A DNA stretch of 64,000 nucleotides from Panax quinquefolius. Taxonomy: Eukaryota > Streptophyta > Magnoliopsida > Apiales > Araliaceae. The position numbers and the translations under genes are program-made. How positions within the stretch are numbered: the first letter of the stretch is position 1; every line of letters begins with the position of its first letter. Below are positions 1-13,242 of this stretch, piece after piece. Location of the stretch: assembly GCA_020205615.1 (NCBI GenBank), contig CM035160.1, positions 10,267,821-10,331,820 on the forward strand, in the 5' to 3' direction. The notes under the pieces were generated by a model that worked only from the letters and a program-made list of their open reading frames with translations, did no database searches and had not been told where the DNA came from.

Positions 1-120
1 ACTCTTTGAGATTAGTTGCGTTTGTCATATGGATTCGGTAAAATTCAGTTAATTTGTGAAGAATTAGATTGTTGATTGCTTTAGTATATTTTCTAATTAA
101 TTCTTGTTATTTTCTTCCAG

Positions 121-3100
121 GTGCTAGTGTGTAGGGATCTACGTGGTAATCTGTTATTATTCCCTTTAGTAAGGGAGCTGTTACTGGGTACGTCAATTGC
201 TTCGAAATCAAAAATATCTCAGTCAAGTTATTTCAAAGGTGCTCATGGGATATCAAGTGTCTGCAGAGTTTTAATAGCCATTTCTAGCTCTAGTCAAGTT
301 GAAATATGCTCGGTACGACCTATATCCTAATATAAAGTGCTCTGCAAGTATGTTTGTATATGTATGTGTGTGTGTAATCATATTCAACATTATAGTTAAT
401 AAACTTTGGGAAGAATCCACTTCTATATTTTCCTGAGGATGTTGTCTCCATAAAGGAACTAATAATGATTTATTTGCCATATTTGCATTTGATAACATGT
501 TCTGTTCATACTTTTTAATCTTTTAAAGGAGATCTACTTGAAGGAATTTACACATATAGATGGATGCGTATGTTTAAATCATTTTGTTAATTTTAGCATT
601 TTTATTCAGACTGGAGGAGATGGGTGCATATGCTATTTGGAATACGACAGAGATCACAAAAAGTTGGAATTCATAGGGATGAAACAAGTGAAAGAATTAA
701 GTTTGGTTCAATCTGTCTTTTATGATCCTAAAGTACATGATGATTTAGCTAGTGGAAACTATGCAATAGGTTTTGCATCAGCTGATTTTATTATATGGAA
801 TTTAATCACTGAGACAAAGGTACTCTCTCTCCCTCTCTCCTCTTCCTTCCAAATTTTTCACCTTCCTTGACCTTTAAATGAAGGTTCATATTGTAACAGG
901 TTGTTCAGATTCCATGTGGTGGATGGAGGCGTCCTAATTCATATTTTCTTGGCGATACACCAGAGATGAGGAACTGCTTCGCATTTGTCAAGGTTTGTTC
1001 CTTCTTCTTCTCTTTTCTTACCAAAAGAGAGTTTATAAAAGTAACTCGAGGGTAATTTCTTCCCGTATTTTGCCAAAAAGGAATATGCTCTGTACAATAT
1101 TTTATGCCGTTCTTGTTTTCTTAGTTTTTCCTCCCTCTGTCTCTCAGGATGAGATCATTTATATCCATAGACACTGGGTACCAGACAGTGAGAGGAAAAT
1201 ATATCCCCAAAACCTGCATCTACAATTCCATGGCAGAGAGATGCATTCCCTATGTTTTATCTCTGAAAATTCAAGGTTTGGAAAGCAGAGTCTCTTTCCT
1301 AATTCATGTTGGATCGCAACAGGGTGCGAAGATGGAACTGTGAGGATGACTAGGTATGATATATGATTGTTTCTTAATCTGACTCAACATTTGATGATTT
1401 TGAAATACAGTATCAAACTTAAATTACTTATTTTGGTGGTGACTTAGAGCACTGTCTTTTCACTTATAGTTGGGGTCTTTAAGCTCGAGTGTGGAGGTAT
1501 ATGCTCATGAGTCATGAGTCGACTCATGTGTACATGTGTACAGTATTGATATGCTTGACTTTTATCCTCCTTTTTCCACCGCCGCCTTAGAACAATGACA
1601 TGCTAACTACAATAAGTTGTGACTGATGTGATGCTTGAGTAGTGTGGCCAACTGATAGTGTTATTAATGATCCAGGTATGCTCCAGGTGTTGAGAATTGG
1701 ACTGCTTCAAAATTGCTAGGGGAACATGTAGGTGGATCAGCTGTGAGATCAATATGTTGTGTGTCAAAAACACACATATTTGCCACAGATTCAACCAACA
1801 TGCCCAATGGGATGACATTAGATGATGGAGAGAATCCTTTCCTACTAATTTCAGTTGGCGCAAAGAGAGTCCTAACTGCTTGGAAACAAAAATTTAGGAT
1901 GAAAGATAAGATGGAAGAAGCCCTTTCCAATGGGCCAGATAATGGAATCAGGAATGAGTTTCATTCTTCATCAGGAGTGTCCTCATCGATGTCATTCCAG
2001 TGGCTTTCCACTGATATGCCAACCAAAAGTTGCAGTACTCGTGAAAAAAGAAATAACATGGAGTAAGTGAAACAACTTCAAAAATCTTAGCAATATAACG
2101 TCTGTCCTGCATCTGAATCAATATCTTCTAACAACAGGAATATGGATTCACTAGCCTGGCTTGGAGACAAATATGAAAATGACTGGAGATACCTGGCTGT
2201 CACTGCTTTTCTTGTTAAGGTTCCTAAGTCCAGGTAATGTGAGCTATACAAACAAGCAATCAAGCTTATTTATTTTTCACCCTTATAAGTTCTCTGATTC
2301 AATTTAAATAAGGATGTTCTTTGTTTACTTCCAGGATTTCTGTCTGTTTCATTGTCGTTGCTTGTTCAGACACCTCGGTTGTATTAAGAGCTCTCATACT
2401 ACCGTATCGGCTTTGGTGTGCATCAAGCTACCCATTACTTCGTTTTGATTACTCATATTTGTTGATTGTTTTCTCCTTACTCTTTTTCAATATATTTCTC
2501 CTGTTTTCTCTTGTATAATTAGTATCACCTTGTTGCAGGTTTGACATTGGTTTATTGGTTCCCTTGGCATCACCCGTTCTGGCATTGCAGCATGTCATTA
2601 TTCCTGAGCGTCTGGCTTTTGACGGTTAGTCCAATGTTCACTTACATAAAGCAAAGCCTTCTTGTTTTGGAAATCTCAATTTAAAACTTTTCAGCATACT
2701 TTACAGTTCAACCTTCACTGGTACACACCCTCCCCAACCCAATCCCAGCGCGAATTGCAAAAGATACGAGAAGAACACATTCTCCTTCACTCCCTATTTC
2801 CAAATCGAAAAAAGTTAAATGTCAACTGGGACAATGAGAAGACGAAATTGATAGCAACAGTGACACCTATTTTCTAATTGTTTGCAGTTGCAACATAGAT
2901 AACACCTTTGTCATTAGTCTCATTCATCTATTAAAATGCAGCTCCAAATTAGATAGCAACTGGCTGTTAATTTTTTATTCCTTCATGTTATATCGAAGTT
3001 TTGAGTTCCTAGTCACATATGTATCAACTCCTGGTCAATGTCAAACTTTTCTCACTGTAGTTTAGTCAAAATGCTAGAAAGTATATGGCTGCTGCAAGCC

Positions 3101-4650
3101 CCAGCAGAACCTGGGTTTGATGAATTGACTTATTATTGAGAATGCCAATAACAATGAATACCTTTACTGCGTTGTGCAGCCTTAATATGTTGGACACATT
3201 TCTTTTTAATTGCACAGAAGCTTTCTTTAGTGCATATTGCATGCTGGTACTGCCAATACTAGCCAAGGTTCCCTGCTTGATCTTTGACTGGAACACTTTG
3301 ATTAGGTGATTATGAATCTGGGTTATTTTAATGCTTACCAGAGCATGCTGCACTTATAATTAAAAGCATTCTATAACGCGAGCAAAATTATCTCCTCTGT
3401 TTTTCTTAAATTATAGGTTGTTTTCATTATATTAATGCCTGAGGTTATTCTGAAAACTCCTTCTATTAAAGGCTTTTTATGTGATTACTCCCTCTCCCTT
3501 ACCAGGTTGTTGCCTCATTCGTCAGTTGTAACCTTTTAGCAAGTACCCTTGTTGGTAATTTAGGTGAATCTAACCCTTTGTCAAGAATTTATTTTCTCCT
3601 TTTTCCTGGATTTTTTTTTCTTGTGTTTTCTTCATCTTTTTTTTTTTTTTTTTTGTGGCGGGGAAGGGGGGGGATGATAATTTTATAAGCACCAATGTGT
3701 CAAATGCATGAACCATGCTTAGAATGTTTTCTATTGCTGTCCTAATTGGTTTCTATTTATGAACTCCAATATTTTTGTAGATGTAATCTTTTTGATATCA
3801 TTTTGTCTGACCTTTTTAAATAAACTAGTGCTTTATTCTGATTTCTATCTAAATTTTGGTTGAATTATTGTTTGTCTTTCGTTTGCCTTTCCAGAGTTGA
3901 ATGCTTATCTTTGTTGATAACAATTGCCATGTAGATTTCCTGTAAAATAGTCTAAACTGTCGGTGGCTGTTGATGCCACTATTTACTCTTTAAATACTGC
4001 TGGAAAGATTATTAGAAACAAGTTTTATCATACTTTCTTGCAGTAGCCTAAATTTAATATAGTGATTTCATCTAACCGATGCCAAAGTAGTTTTATTTAT
4101 TGCTGAAAATTTGATTTGCAGATAACTGTAGAATTGGAAGTCAGTATATTGTACTTGGTGGATCTACTGATGGAAGTATTGCCTTCTGGGATCTTACTAA
4201 AAGGGTTGAAACTTTTATGGGACGACTGTCAGCTCTTCAAATGGAAGACTACGTTGATTGTCAGAAAAGGCCACGCACTGGAAGAGGAAGCCAAGGTGGA
4301 CGATGGTGGAGATCATTAGGCAGTAGGGTTTTGAAGAAGAAAAAATCAGGTTGCTCAGTCTCAGGGGCACCTATTGAGAAAACTGACGACAATACTCGAA
4401 GTAATGTCATATTCAATCCTTCATCAAATTTAATTCATTCCGAAAGGAATGAAATAACTTCATCCCAAGGTGTGGATCCTGCTTCCCTTGAATCAGAAGT
4501 GAGCACCGAGGATTCCTCACTTGAAACATGTAAAATATGGCCCTTACATACTTTCAATAATGTTCACCAATCGGGGGTGAATTGTCTCCATGTTTCAGAT
4601 GTTAAACATAACAGAGGTTCTGACTCTGGTTTTCTATTTTATGTTATAAG
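121..4650 (+). CDS. WDR6/TRM734-like WD40 repeat protein, 5' and middle exons (enters window mid-gene)
   Basis: Exons read as 121-312, 610-819, 900-992, 1148-1353, 1676-2062, 2138-2233, 2335-2415, 2539-2624 and 4122-4650+. All have GT-AG borders and their phases add up without a break. The product carries WD40-like blocks such as WIATGCEDGTVRMTRY and YIVLGGSTDGSIAFWDL. The order of blocks and the HQSGVNCL motif near the end match the C-terminal half of human WDR6 as I remember it. WDR6 proteins (yeast Trm734) partner the tRNA 2'-O-methyltransferase FTSJ1/Trm7; that role here is inferred from family. The N-terminal exons lie upstream of the window. The last exon is cut at the codons for VISG by an LTR element; the remaining 3' exons are at 17895-18273. 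The intron 2625-4121 shows no other gene. Confidence 0.85.
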
Positions 4651-7070
4651 TGGGGTGATTTTATCAATAAAGATTTAAATTTTAAATTTTTCAAAATAAT
4701 TTTTAATATTATGGTGTGAATTTGAGATAATATTATAGTCATGGGTAGTATTTATAAATTTTGCAAAGTATGCAAGTGGTTATATTATATTCGATCGCCT
4801 GGGAATATTCTTGGCTTAGCAGGAATATTCGTATAACTACCAATCATCAGTGGACCCCACAATGTAATTATTGCTTGATCGAGAAAACGACAAAAATATT
4901 TTATTAAAATAACTATGAAGTTTTACCGTTGATACCGCTGAACTACTCTAGTAGTAGAAAAGTACAAGAATACGCAGGGTCGCATAAGAAGACACCAGAT
5001 TGATTATCGATGCTTATGTGAGAAGTCACTCATTTTGATTCCATTATCATCGATTAATAATACGAATTATTATAATGATAATGACGCTTTTGTTTTATTC
5101 AGATTATTAACGTAATAAAATGTAAAACATCTTTTATATAAAATAGAATACTTTATTAAAGTTATTCTATAAATAAATATATTATATTTTATTACGATAA
5201 ATAGTATTGCATAGTGTTTTTGCATAAGATTTGCATAAGATTGCATAAAGGTTTGCATAAGAAAATGTTTTTATATAAATAGAATATATTATATTTTATT
5301 TAAAAGATTTTTCTTTAAATACGGACCGTCGATTAAAGTAAATCAATCTGACCGCTCATGGATTAGCTTACTATGCATTCCATTTTCCTATAAATAAAGC
5401 TCATTCCTTCATTATTTTCTTACTTAATTCATCAAACTCTGTAGAGAGAAATTATAGAGAGGTTTATAGAGAGAAAATTATAGAAAGAAGAAGAGTATTC
5501 TCGCTACTTCACTACTTCTATATTCAGCTTTTTTACTAGTAGTGGTGTTATTCTTTCTTCTTCAAGAGAACTTCATTATTCCATTCATTATTATTCGCGT
5601 TTGAATAACTCGTAAAAGTGGCATACCCTATACATAACCTCAGATACGCCAGATACCCTATACTGGTGAAATCCTTATGTTATTCCATCGCTTATTATTC
5701 TCGTTGAATAACTCAGATACGCTGCTTACCCTATACTTGGTGACATTCTTCTATTATTCTCGCTGAACATCCTGTCATGTGTTTTACACCGACCGGTTCC
5801 GCTTTTTATTATTCTCGCTGAACATCCTGTCATGTGTTTTTACACCGACCGGTTCCGCCTTTTTATCATTCTCGCTGAAATATCCTATCTCGTGTTTTTT
5901 TACACCGGATCGGTTCCATCTTTATTATTCTCGTTGAACATCCTCGCTTGCAGTGTGAATTTCACCGACCGTTCCGTTATTATTATTCTCGCTGAATAAC
6001 TCGCCTATGCGCCAAGCACCGCATTTACGGTGATTTCTTTTGTTATTCCATTCTTTATTATACCCAAATGGTTAAAACTTCGACTTCTATACTCCATGAA
6101 ATTAGTAGAATATCCTCGATATTTCATGCTTTCATCCAAAGATCTTTTCATGGAAATATTCTTCCGATCATTCTTGAATTTTACTCACGAAACAAAGATT
6201 ACATGTCGACAATTTGACGTTAATAATTCATGGATTAAATAATTCTTGAACTTGTTTTATCAATTATTATGTGTCATTGTCATCATCCTCATGTTATATT
6301 ATGTTATCTTCGCTTACGCAATAGATGAACTTAGTATGATTATGACTGTGGATCATTCTAAGATAATCACGACTTGATATAAATGATGTGACAAAAGTCC
6401 TCAAAGGGCCTCAGAATGCAATGATGGATAGTTTTTGGTATGATTATGACCAGGGTGATTCTTAGATAGTCACGACCATCGATAATTTGATGAAAATCCT
6501 CGACCGTGGGTAATACAGGATGATTAGATGTGGTGGTTTATTTATTGTCGAGTCTCAAATGATAAAAATCGATGAAAACCTTTTAAACCCTAAAGATAAG
6601 TAGACTTTATTCTCTACTTCGACTTTTTAATGGATCATTTATTCCGCCGCAGCTTAAACCGGTTGTTTATCAGATTTTATCGCTTAACATCATTGAAGGC
6701 TAATGATAATTTATTCTCGCATTATCTTAGTCATAATATTTCATCGGGCTAGTTGAGCTCACCTTTTTCTTTCACCGTTTCTCTCTGTGAAATGAGAACA
6801 TAAATGGGACGAAGCCTCAGGAACGTAAGTAATGGTCCGTGAGGATAAGATTAGTAGTCCTCACTATTCTGTGAAAAAAGTGTGATAATAGTTGTAATGA
6901 GGACTCCTTTCGAGTTTGTATAATATCTAGTAGATAATATTTGTATTCAAACTCACGCTTTATGTCAGATTGCATACCTACGCTTATATTAGTAAGTCAG
7001 ATTTGAATTTATGTACCATGTAAGTGGCGACCCAAGACGGGGTGACGATACCTAATTTTGGGGGCGCACA
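4651..7070 (+). repeat. LTR copy 1 (~2.4 kb)
   Basis: It is closely similar, with scattered small indels, to 10846-13242. It contains a TATA-like CCTATAAATAAAG near 5388 followed by GAGAGAAA-rich leader sequence, then CACCGACCGGTTCCG-type short repeats (about 5785-5960) and a conserved 3' end near 7040-7070. The 5' end (TGGGGTGATTTTATC) is shorter than in copy 2 (TGAGACCCCGTGATTTTATC), so the exact border with host sequence is uncertain by a few bases. Confidence 0.8.
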
Positions 7071-10000
7071 CAACAGTATCGAGCTTAGGATACGATCCTC
7101 GCTAAGATGTGAGAATAACTAGAGGGAGAGAGAGACGAAATTCTTCGCTAGTATGACCTACCTAAGTTTATTTGGTATTTGATTGGCTCACGTAGTATAG
7201 TGATAATATGTTGCATGTTAATTAACCCTTGTTTTGTGACAAAGTGTTTGATTTAGATGTCATGAATAGGCCTCTGCTATCGAGCGCGATAATGAGAATC
7301 ACCAACCAAAAAGGTAACGACCAACAACACGATAATAATCATACCTGCCAGGCAATTCACCATCTAACAATGATGACCATCGTGGAGAAATTATCATGCC
7401 AAGAATGGTAACCACTTTTGGGGTAATCATGGCCAAGATAATAGAAGTGGAAATTTCAAGAAGAGAAGGTCATTTAGCTCGATTTTGTCGCACCAAAGTC
7501 AAGTCCACCGGGACTATGGCACCAAAGGCGATACTGATAAAACAAAGTCTGCGGTTTCATGAAGAGCGTTTTTCATGACTTCTTAAAAAGAAAGTGACTC
7601 GAACGGTTAGCACGTTAGTTAATTATAAATTCATGCGAAGTCTATACCTTATAAGATACCGGCTTCTACCCATTCTTTTATCTCGCTTTGCTTGCGCTCA
7701 ACATTTAAATTTGACTCCTAGAAGTTAGACTTTAACTTATCGGTTGAAACTTCGTTGGGAGAAACCTTCGCTACCTCCAATCGCTTATTAATCTTGTTGT
7801 TTCAAATAAACACTTTCACGCTACTTCGTCGATATTATCTCTTTGAAAATATTTGCCTTTGATGGTATTTTAGGAATCAATCGGTTAACTACTCATCATT
7901 CTTTTCGTAAGGTTGTTAGCTTTTATATTCATAACCAAACTACTAAAGTCAATTATCATCATATCAAGCCATAAGTAAAGAGCCCCGAACCTTTCGTTGT
8001 TGACTTCCTTATGTGGAATGCACCGGGCCGGACTTTCTCAGAGGCGCTTACATCGTGAATGAAGATGGCAAGTTTATAGGTATCATTGTGAGGTGCTATC
8101 TAGGTTAAGGGATAGAAGTCACAATGGTATCAATGTGACGTACTATCCAAGTCTTGATGAGAGTCACAGCTTTGAATGATATTTCTATTATTAATAAATT
8201 TCCGGCGATTCTTGAAGACTTCTTAGCCTACTTAGAGCGTGAAATCGAATTTTGTATTGACCCCAAGACAAAAAACCCATTTCTTAAACCTCAAATATTT
8301 CTTCAACTAAAATGAACAGCTTTACGTGGTTTATGATGAAAGTCATAATAAAAGCATTGACTAATGAAAATCATGGGTATATGAAGTATTAGTAAGTTTT
8401 ATGATGAGTTATGTTGGTTAGTATGTGAAAACATGAAAGTTTCTTAGAAATCACAAAGAGTTGAAAATCGATTTTGGTGAAAAACGTAATATGAAATTCA
8501 ATTGACTATATCTCCTATTATATTTTGAATTTTGAATGTGGTCAAGTCCTAGAGTTAGATCTATGAGTTACCTAACTAATCCAAGTGGAATTACTGGAAA
8601 AGGTGTTGTAGATTTTTGTGTGGACTGATTTTAGCAAAGGAGGCCAAAGCTGTAAAACCAAAAAAGCTACTGCCAGAAACTTTAAGGGACTGTTTCGGCC
8701 ACTTAAATTATGAGAAAAATTCTGGCCTTTTGGGACATGAAAGTATATGGTATAAAGTACCTCCTGTCCAAAAATGAGCTCATTCTCGACTTAAAATGAG
8801 CAAGTTATGACTATTTCAATATTTAGGTTTTTCCGATTTAAAAACGCTATAACCGAGTTCTATAACTCCGATGACCATGAAATTTAAACTAGAAGCTCAC
8901 GTTAACATGTGTAAGATCCTGCCAAGATTTGGGAATTTTTGAGTTAAACTTGAGGTAGCTAATTTCTTAAGGAATTAATTAGAAATTGATTTTTGAAAAA
9001 TAGTAAATGAATTTTAAAAATTCGAGAAAATATATTTTCATTATGGGACTATATTATGCTAAATCCCAGAAAAGAAATATTTTTGGGACTGATTTGGTAT
9101 TTTTCATGAAAATAGTTTAGTTACTTAACATATGAGTTAAATATGTTATGTGAAGTAACAAAGTTGAAAATAGGATTTTATGGCTGTAGAATCCTATATA
9201 GAGTATATACGCATATTTTTTTGATGAGGGATTTGATAATTGGTGATGATATCTTATGAGTATGGCATTTTGAATGATTAAATGCATTATATGGTAAAAG
9301 CGTAAACAATTGAGATAAATTGTTTATAAATTTAAGAAGTGATTAAAATATTGTTATAATATTAATGATATTAGATTATGAGATTATTAAGTGATTGATA
9401 ACATGGGGATATTCTTGAATCTCGGATAAATTATATTATAAATGTTTAATATTTATCCTTTATCTCATTCGATTGATTCTTTATATCATTATCCTCACGC
9501 TTATATTACGTTGAAAGTCATCTCGGCTCAGAAGTGCATAGATGGACTTGGTATGATTATGACCAGTGGATTGTTCTATAATCATAACCGTAATTGAAAA
9601 CACAATTATCTTTGGTCGTAGTCATGGATAATTTGTGGTCGTGATACTAATGAATACACATTATCTTCGCCGTAGTAGTGCATGGATAATTTGTGGTCGT
9701 GATACTAATGAATACACAATTATCTTTGGGTCAGAAGTGCATGGATAATTTGTGGTCGTGATACTAATGAATACACGATTATCTTTGGTAGTAGTGCATG
9801 GATAATTTGTGGTCGTGATACTAATGAATACACGATTATCTTCGGGTCAGAAGTGCATGGATAATTTGTGGTCGTGATACTAATGAATACACGATTATCT
9901 TCGCCGTAGTGTATGGATATAATTTGTGGTCGTGATACTAATGAATACACGATTATCTTTTGGCCGTAGTGTATGGATAATTTGTGGTCGTGATACTAAT

Positions 10001-10845
10001 GAATACACGATTATCTTTGGGTAGTAGTGTATGGATAATTTGTGGTCGTGATACTAATGAATACACGATTATCTTCGCCGTAGTAGTACATGGATAATTT
10101 GTGGTCGTGATACTAATGAATACACGATTATCTTTGGTAGTAGTGCATGGATAATTTGTGGTCGTGATACTAATGAATACACGATTATCTTTCGGTAGTA
10201 CGGATAATTTGTGGTCGTGATACTAATGAATACACGATTATCTTTGGTCAGTAGTGCATGGATAATTGTGGTCGTGATACTAATGAATACACGATTATCT
10301 TCGTCAGTAGTGCATGGATAATTTGTGGTCGTGATACTAATGAATACACGATTATCTTTGGCCGTAGTGTATGGATAATTCGTGGTCGTGATACTAATGA
10401 ATATCCTCGGCCCGTAGTGCGGATGATTCGATGATATGGATTAATTATCGAAATGAGTCTCAAAGAATGAAATATTAATTCATGGATGTGGTAAAAGTCA
10501 TCTTCGTCAGAAGTATCGATAGACTTGGTATGATTACGACCACGGATTATTCTAAGATAATCACGATCAGAATTGAAAACACGAATATCCTTAGCCAAGA
10601 AAGTGTATGGATAATTCATGGTCGTGATACTATTGTCGAGTCTCAAAGATTATTGGTTTTACAATTTGTATATCTTTATTCCCAGAAGTGCAAAGATGAA
10701 TTGTTAATGAATATCTTCGCCTGATTGCAAAATGAATTTAATTATTTTTCAACGATAAAGGTATTCAAGGTATCCTCATCTCTTTATCATACCAGTGTAC
10801 GCATCCTAATTTCGAGGGCAAAATTCCATAAGGAGGGGAGATCAG
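7071..10845 (+). mobile_element. Internal region A of gypsy element: gag/protease remnants, non-coding filler, tandem repeats
   Basis: A primer-binding-like stretch (GTATCGAGCTTAGG) follows LTR 1. A degenerate CCHC zinc-knuckle coding stretch sits near 7440-7500 (EGHLARFCR), followed by a protease-like region near 7620-7970 and the first codons of the RT linker ([10 protein letters not shown]) near 8230-8270, all broken by stops and frame changes. From about 8300 to 9430 no coding or known repeat is recognised. 9430-10440 resembles LTR 3 and has expanded into tandem repeats. A purine-rich AAGGAGGGGAG at 10829-10840, just before LTR 2, fits a polypurine tract. Confidence 0.65.
9590..10430. repeat. 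Tandem array of about 14 units, ~60-64 bp each
   Basis: The core GTGGTCGTGATACTAATGAA recurs at each unit, joined by variable linkers (TTTGG, TTCGCCGTAGTAG, GGTCAGAAG). The same core occurs once, diverged, in LTR 3 near 14640-14700, so the array probably expanded from LTR sequence. Units differ mainly in the linker. The minus-strand open frames through the array (9720-9950, 10248-10646) are repeat artefacts. Confidence 0.9.
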
Positions 10846-13242
10846 TGAGACCCCGTGATTTTATCAATAAAGATTTAAATTTTGTCAAAATAATTTTTAA
10901 TATTATGGTGTGAATTTGAGATAATATTATAGTTGTGGGTAGTATTTATAAATTTTGCAAAGTATGCAAGTGGTTATATTATATTCGATTGGTCTGGGAA
11001 TATTCTTGGTTTAGGGAATATTCGTATAACTACTCAATCATCAGTGGACCTCATTAATGTAATTATTGGCTTGATCGAGAAAACGACAAAAATATTTTAT
11101 TAAAATAACTACGGAAGTTTTACCGTGATACTTGTTGAACTACTCTAGTAGTAAAAGTACAAGAATAATACGTGGTCGCATAAGAAGACACCAGATTGAT
11201 TATCGATGCTTATGTGAGAAGTCACTCATTTGATTCCATTATTATCGATTAATAATATGAATTATTATAATGATAATGACGCTTTTGTTTTATTCAGATT
11301 ATTAACGTAATAAAATGTAAACATCTTTTATATAAAATAGAATACTTTATTAAAGTTATTCTATAAATAGAATATATTATATTTTATTACGCATAAGTTG
11401 CATAGTGTTTTGCATAAGGTTTTCAGTATAGTATTGCAAGTGTTTGCATAAGAAAATGTTTTTATATAAATAGAATATATTATATTTTATTTAAAAGATT
11501 TTTCTTTAAATATGGACCGTCGATTAAAGTAAATCAATCTGACCGCTCATGGATTAGTTACTACGATTCCATTTTCCTATAAATAAGCTCATTCCTTCAT
11601 TATTTTCTTTTCACTTAATTCATCAAACTCTGTAGAGAGAAATTATAGAGAGAAGTTATAGAGAGAAAATTATAGAAAGAAGAAGAGTATTCTCGCTACT
11701 TCACTACTTCTATATTCAGCCTTTTACTGTAGTAGGGTGTTATTCTTTCTTCTTCGAAGAGAACTTCATTATTCCATTCATTATTATTCTGCTGAATAAC
11801 TCGTAAAAGTGGCATACCCTATACATAACCTCAGATACGCCAGATACCCTATACTGGTGAAATCCTTATGTTATTCCATCGCTTATTATTCTCATTGAAT
11901 AACTCAGATACGCTGCTTACCCTATACTTGGTGACATTCTTCTATTATTCTCAACAACATCCTCGTCTGCAGGTTTTACACCTGACCGGTTCCGCTTTTT
12001 ATTATTATTCTTTGGAACATCCTCGTCTGCAGTGTTTTACACCGACCGGTTCCGCTTTTTATCATTCTCGCTGAATATCCTATCTCGTGTGTTTTTACAC
12101 CGGATCCGTTCCATCTTTATTATTCTCGTTGAACATCCTCGCTTGCGTGAATTTCACCCCGACCGTTCCGTTATTATTATTCTGCTGAATAACTCGCCTA
12201 TGCGGCACCGCATGCACGGTGATTTCTTTTGTTATTCCATTCTTTATTATACCCAAATGGTTAAAACTTTGACTTCTATACTCCATGAAATTAGTAGAAT
12301 ATCCTCGATATTTGCGCTTCATCCAAAGATCTTTTCATGAAATATTCTTCCGATCATTCTTGAATTTTACTCTACGAAACAAAGATTATGTCGACAATTT
12401 GACGTTAATAATTCATGGATTAAATAATTCTTGAACTTGTTTTATCAATTATTATGTCATCATCATCATCCTCATGTTATATTATGTTATCTTCGCTTAC
12501 GCAGATAGATGAACTTAGTATGATTATGACCGTGGATCATTCTAGATAATCACGACTTGATATAAATGATGTGACAAAAGTCCTCAAAGGGTCGTAATGC
12601 AAAGTGATGGATAGTTTTTGGTATGATTATGACCAGGTGATGATCTAAGATAGTCATGACCATTGATAATTTGATGAAAATCCTCGACCGTGGTACAGTG
12701 GATGATTAGATGTGGTGGTTTATTTATTGTCGAGTCTCAAATATAAAAATTGATGAAAACCTTTTAAAACCTAAAAGATAGTAAACTTTATTCTCTACTT
12801 GACTTTTTAATGGATCATTCCGTCCGCGCAGCTTAAACCGGTTGTTCATCAGTATTTTATCGCTTAACACTATCAAGGCTAATGATAATTTATTCTCATT
12901 ATCTTAGTCATAATATTTCTTCTTGGGCTAGTTGAGCTCACCTTTTCTTTCACCGTTTCTTCTGTGAAAATGAGAACATAGCCGGGACGAAGCCTGGGAA
13001 CGAAGTAATGGTCCGTAGGATAAGATTAGTAGTCCTCACTATTCGTGAAATAAGTGTGATAATAGTTGTAATGAGGACTCCTTTTGAGTTTGTATAATAT
13101 CTAGTAGACAATATTTGTATTCAAACTCACGCTTTATGTCGTATTGCATACCTACGCTAGGTTAAAGTTGTATTTGAATTTATGTACCATGTAAGTGGCG
13201 ACCAAGATGGGTGACGATATACCTAATTTTGGGGCCACAACA
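10846..13242 (+). repeat. LTR copy 2 (~2.4 kb)
   Basis: It matches LTR copy 1 through its whole length: TGAGACCCCG start, TATA-like CCTATAAATAAGC near 11577, GAGAGAAA leader, CCGACCGGTTCCG repeats near 11983-12120, and the CCTAATTTTGGGG end. It is the 3' LTR of element A. Small indels between the two copies show the insertion is not very recent. Confidence 0.8.

Noticed and set aside
9590..10430. CRISPR-like array
   Set aside because: Repeats are long with near-constant short linkers that are themselves repeated, and the context is a plant LTR; there are no unique spacers.
9720..10646. Minus-strand open frames with repeated YSLVSRPQII motifs
   Set aside because: They are read through the ~60-bp LTR-derived tandem array; the peptide repeat is a by-product of the DNA repeat.
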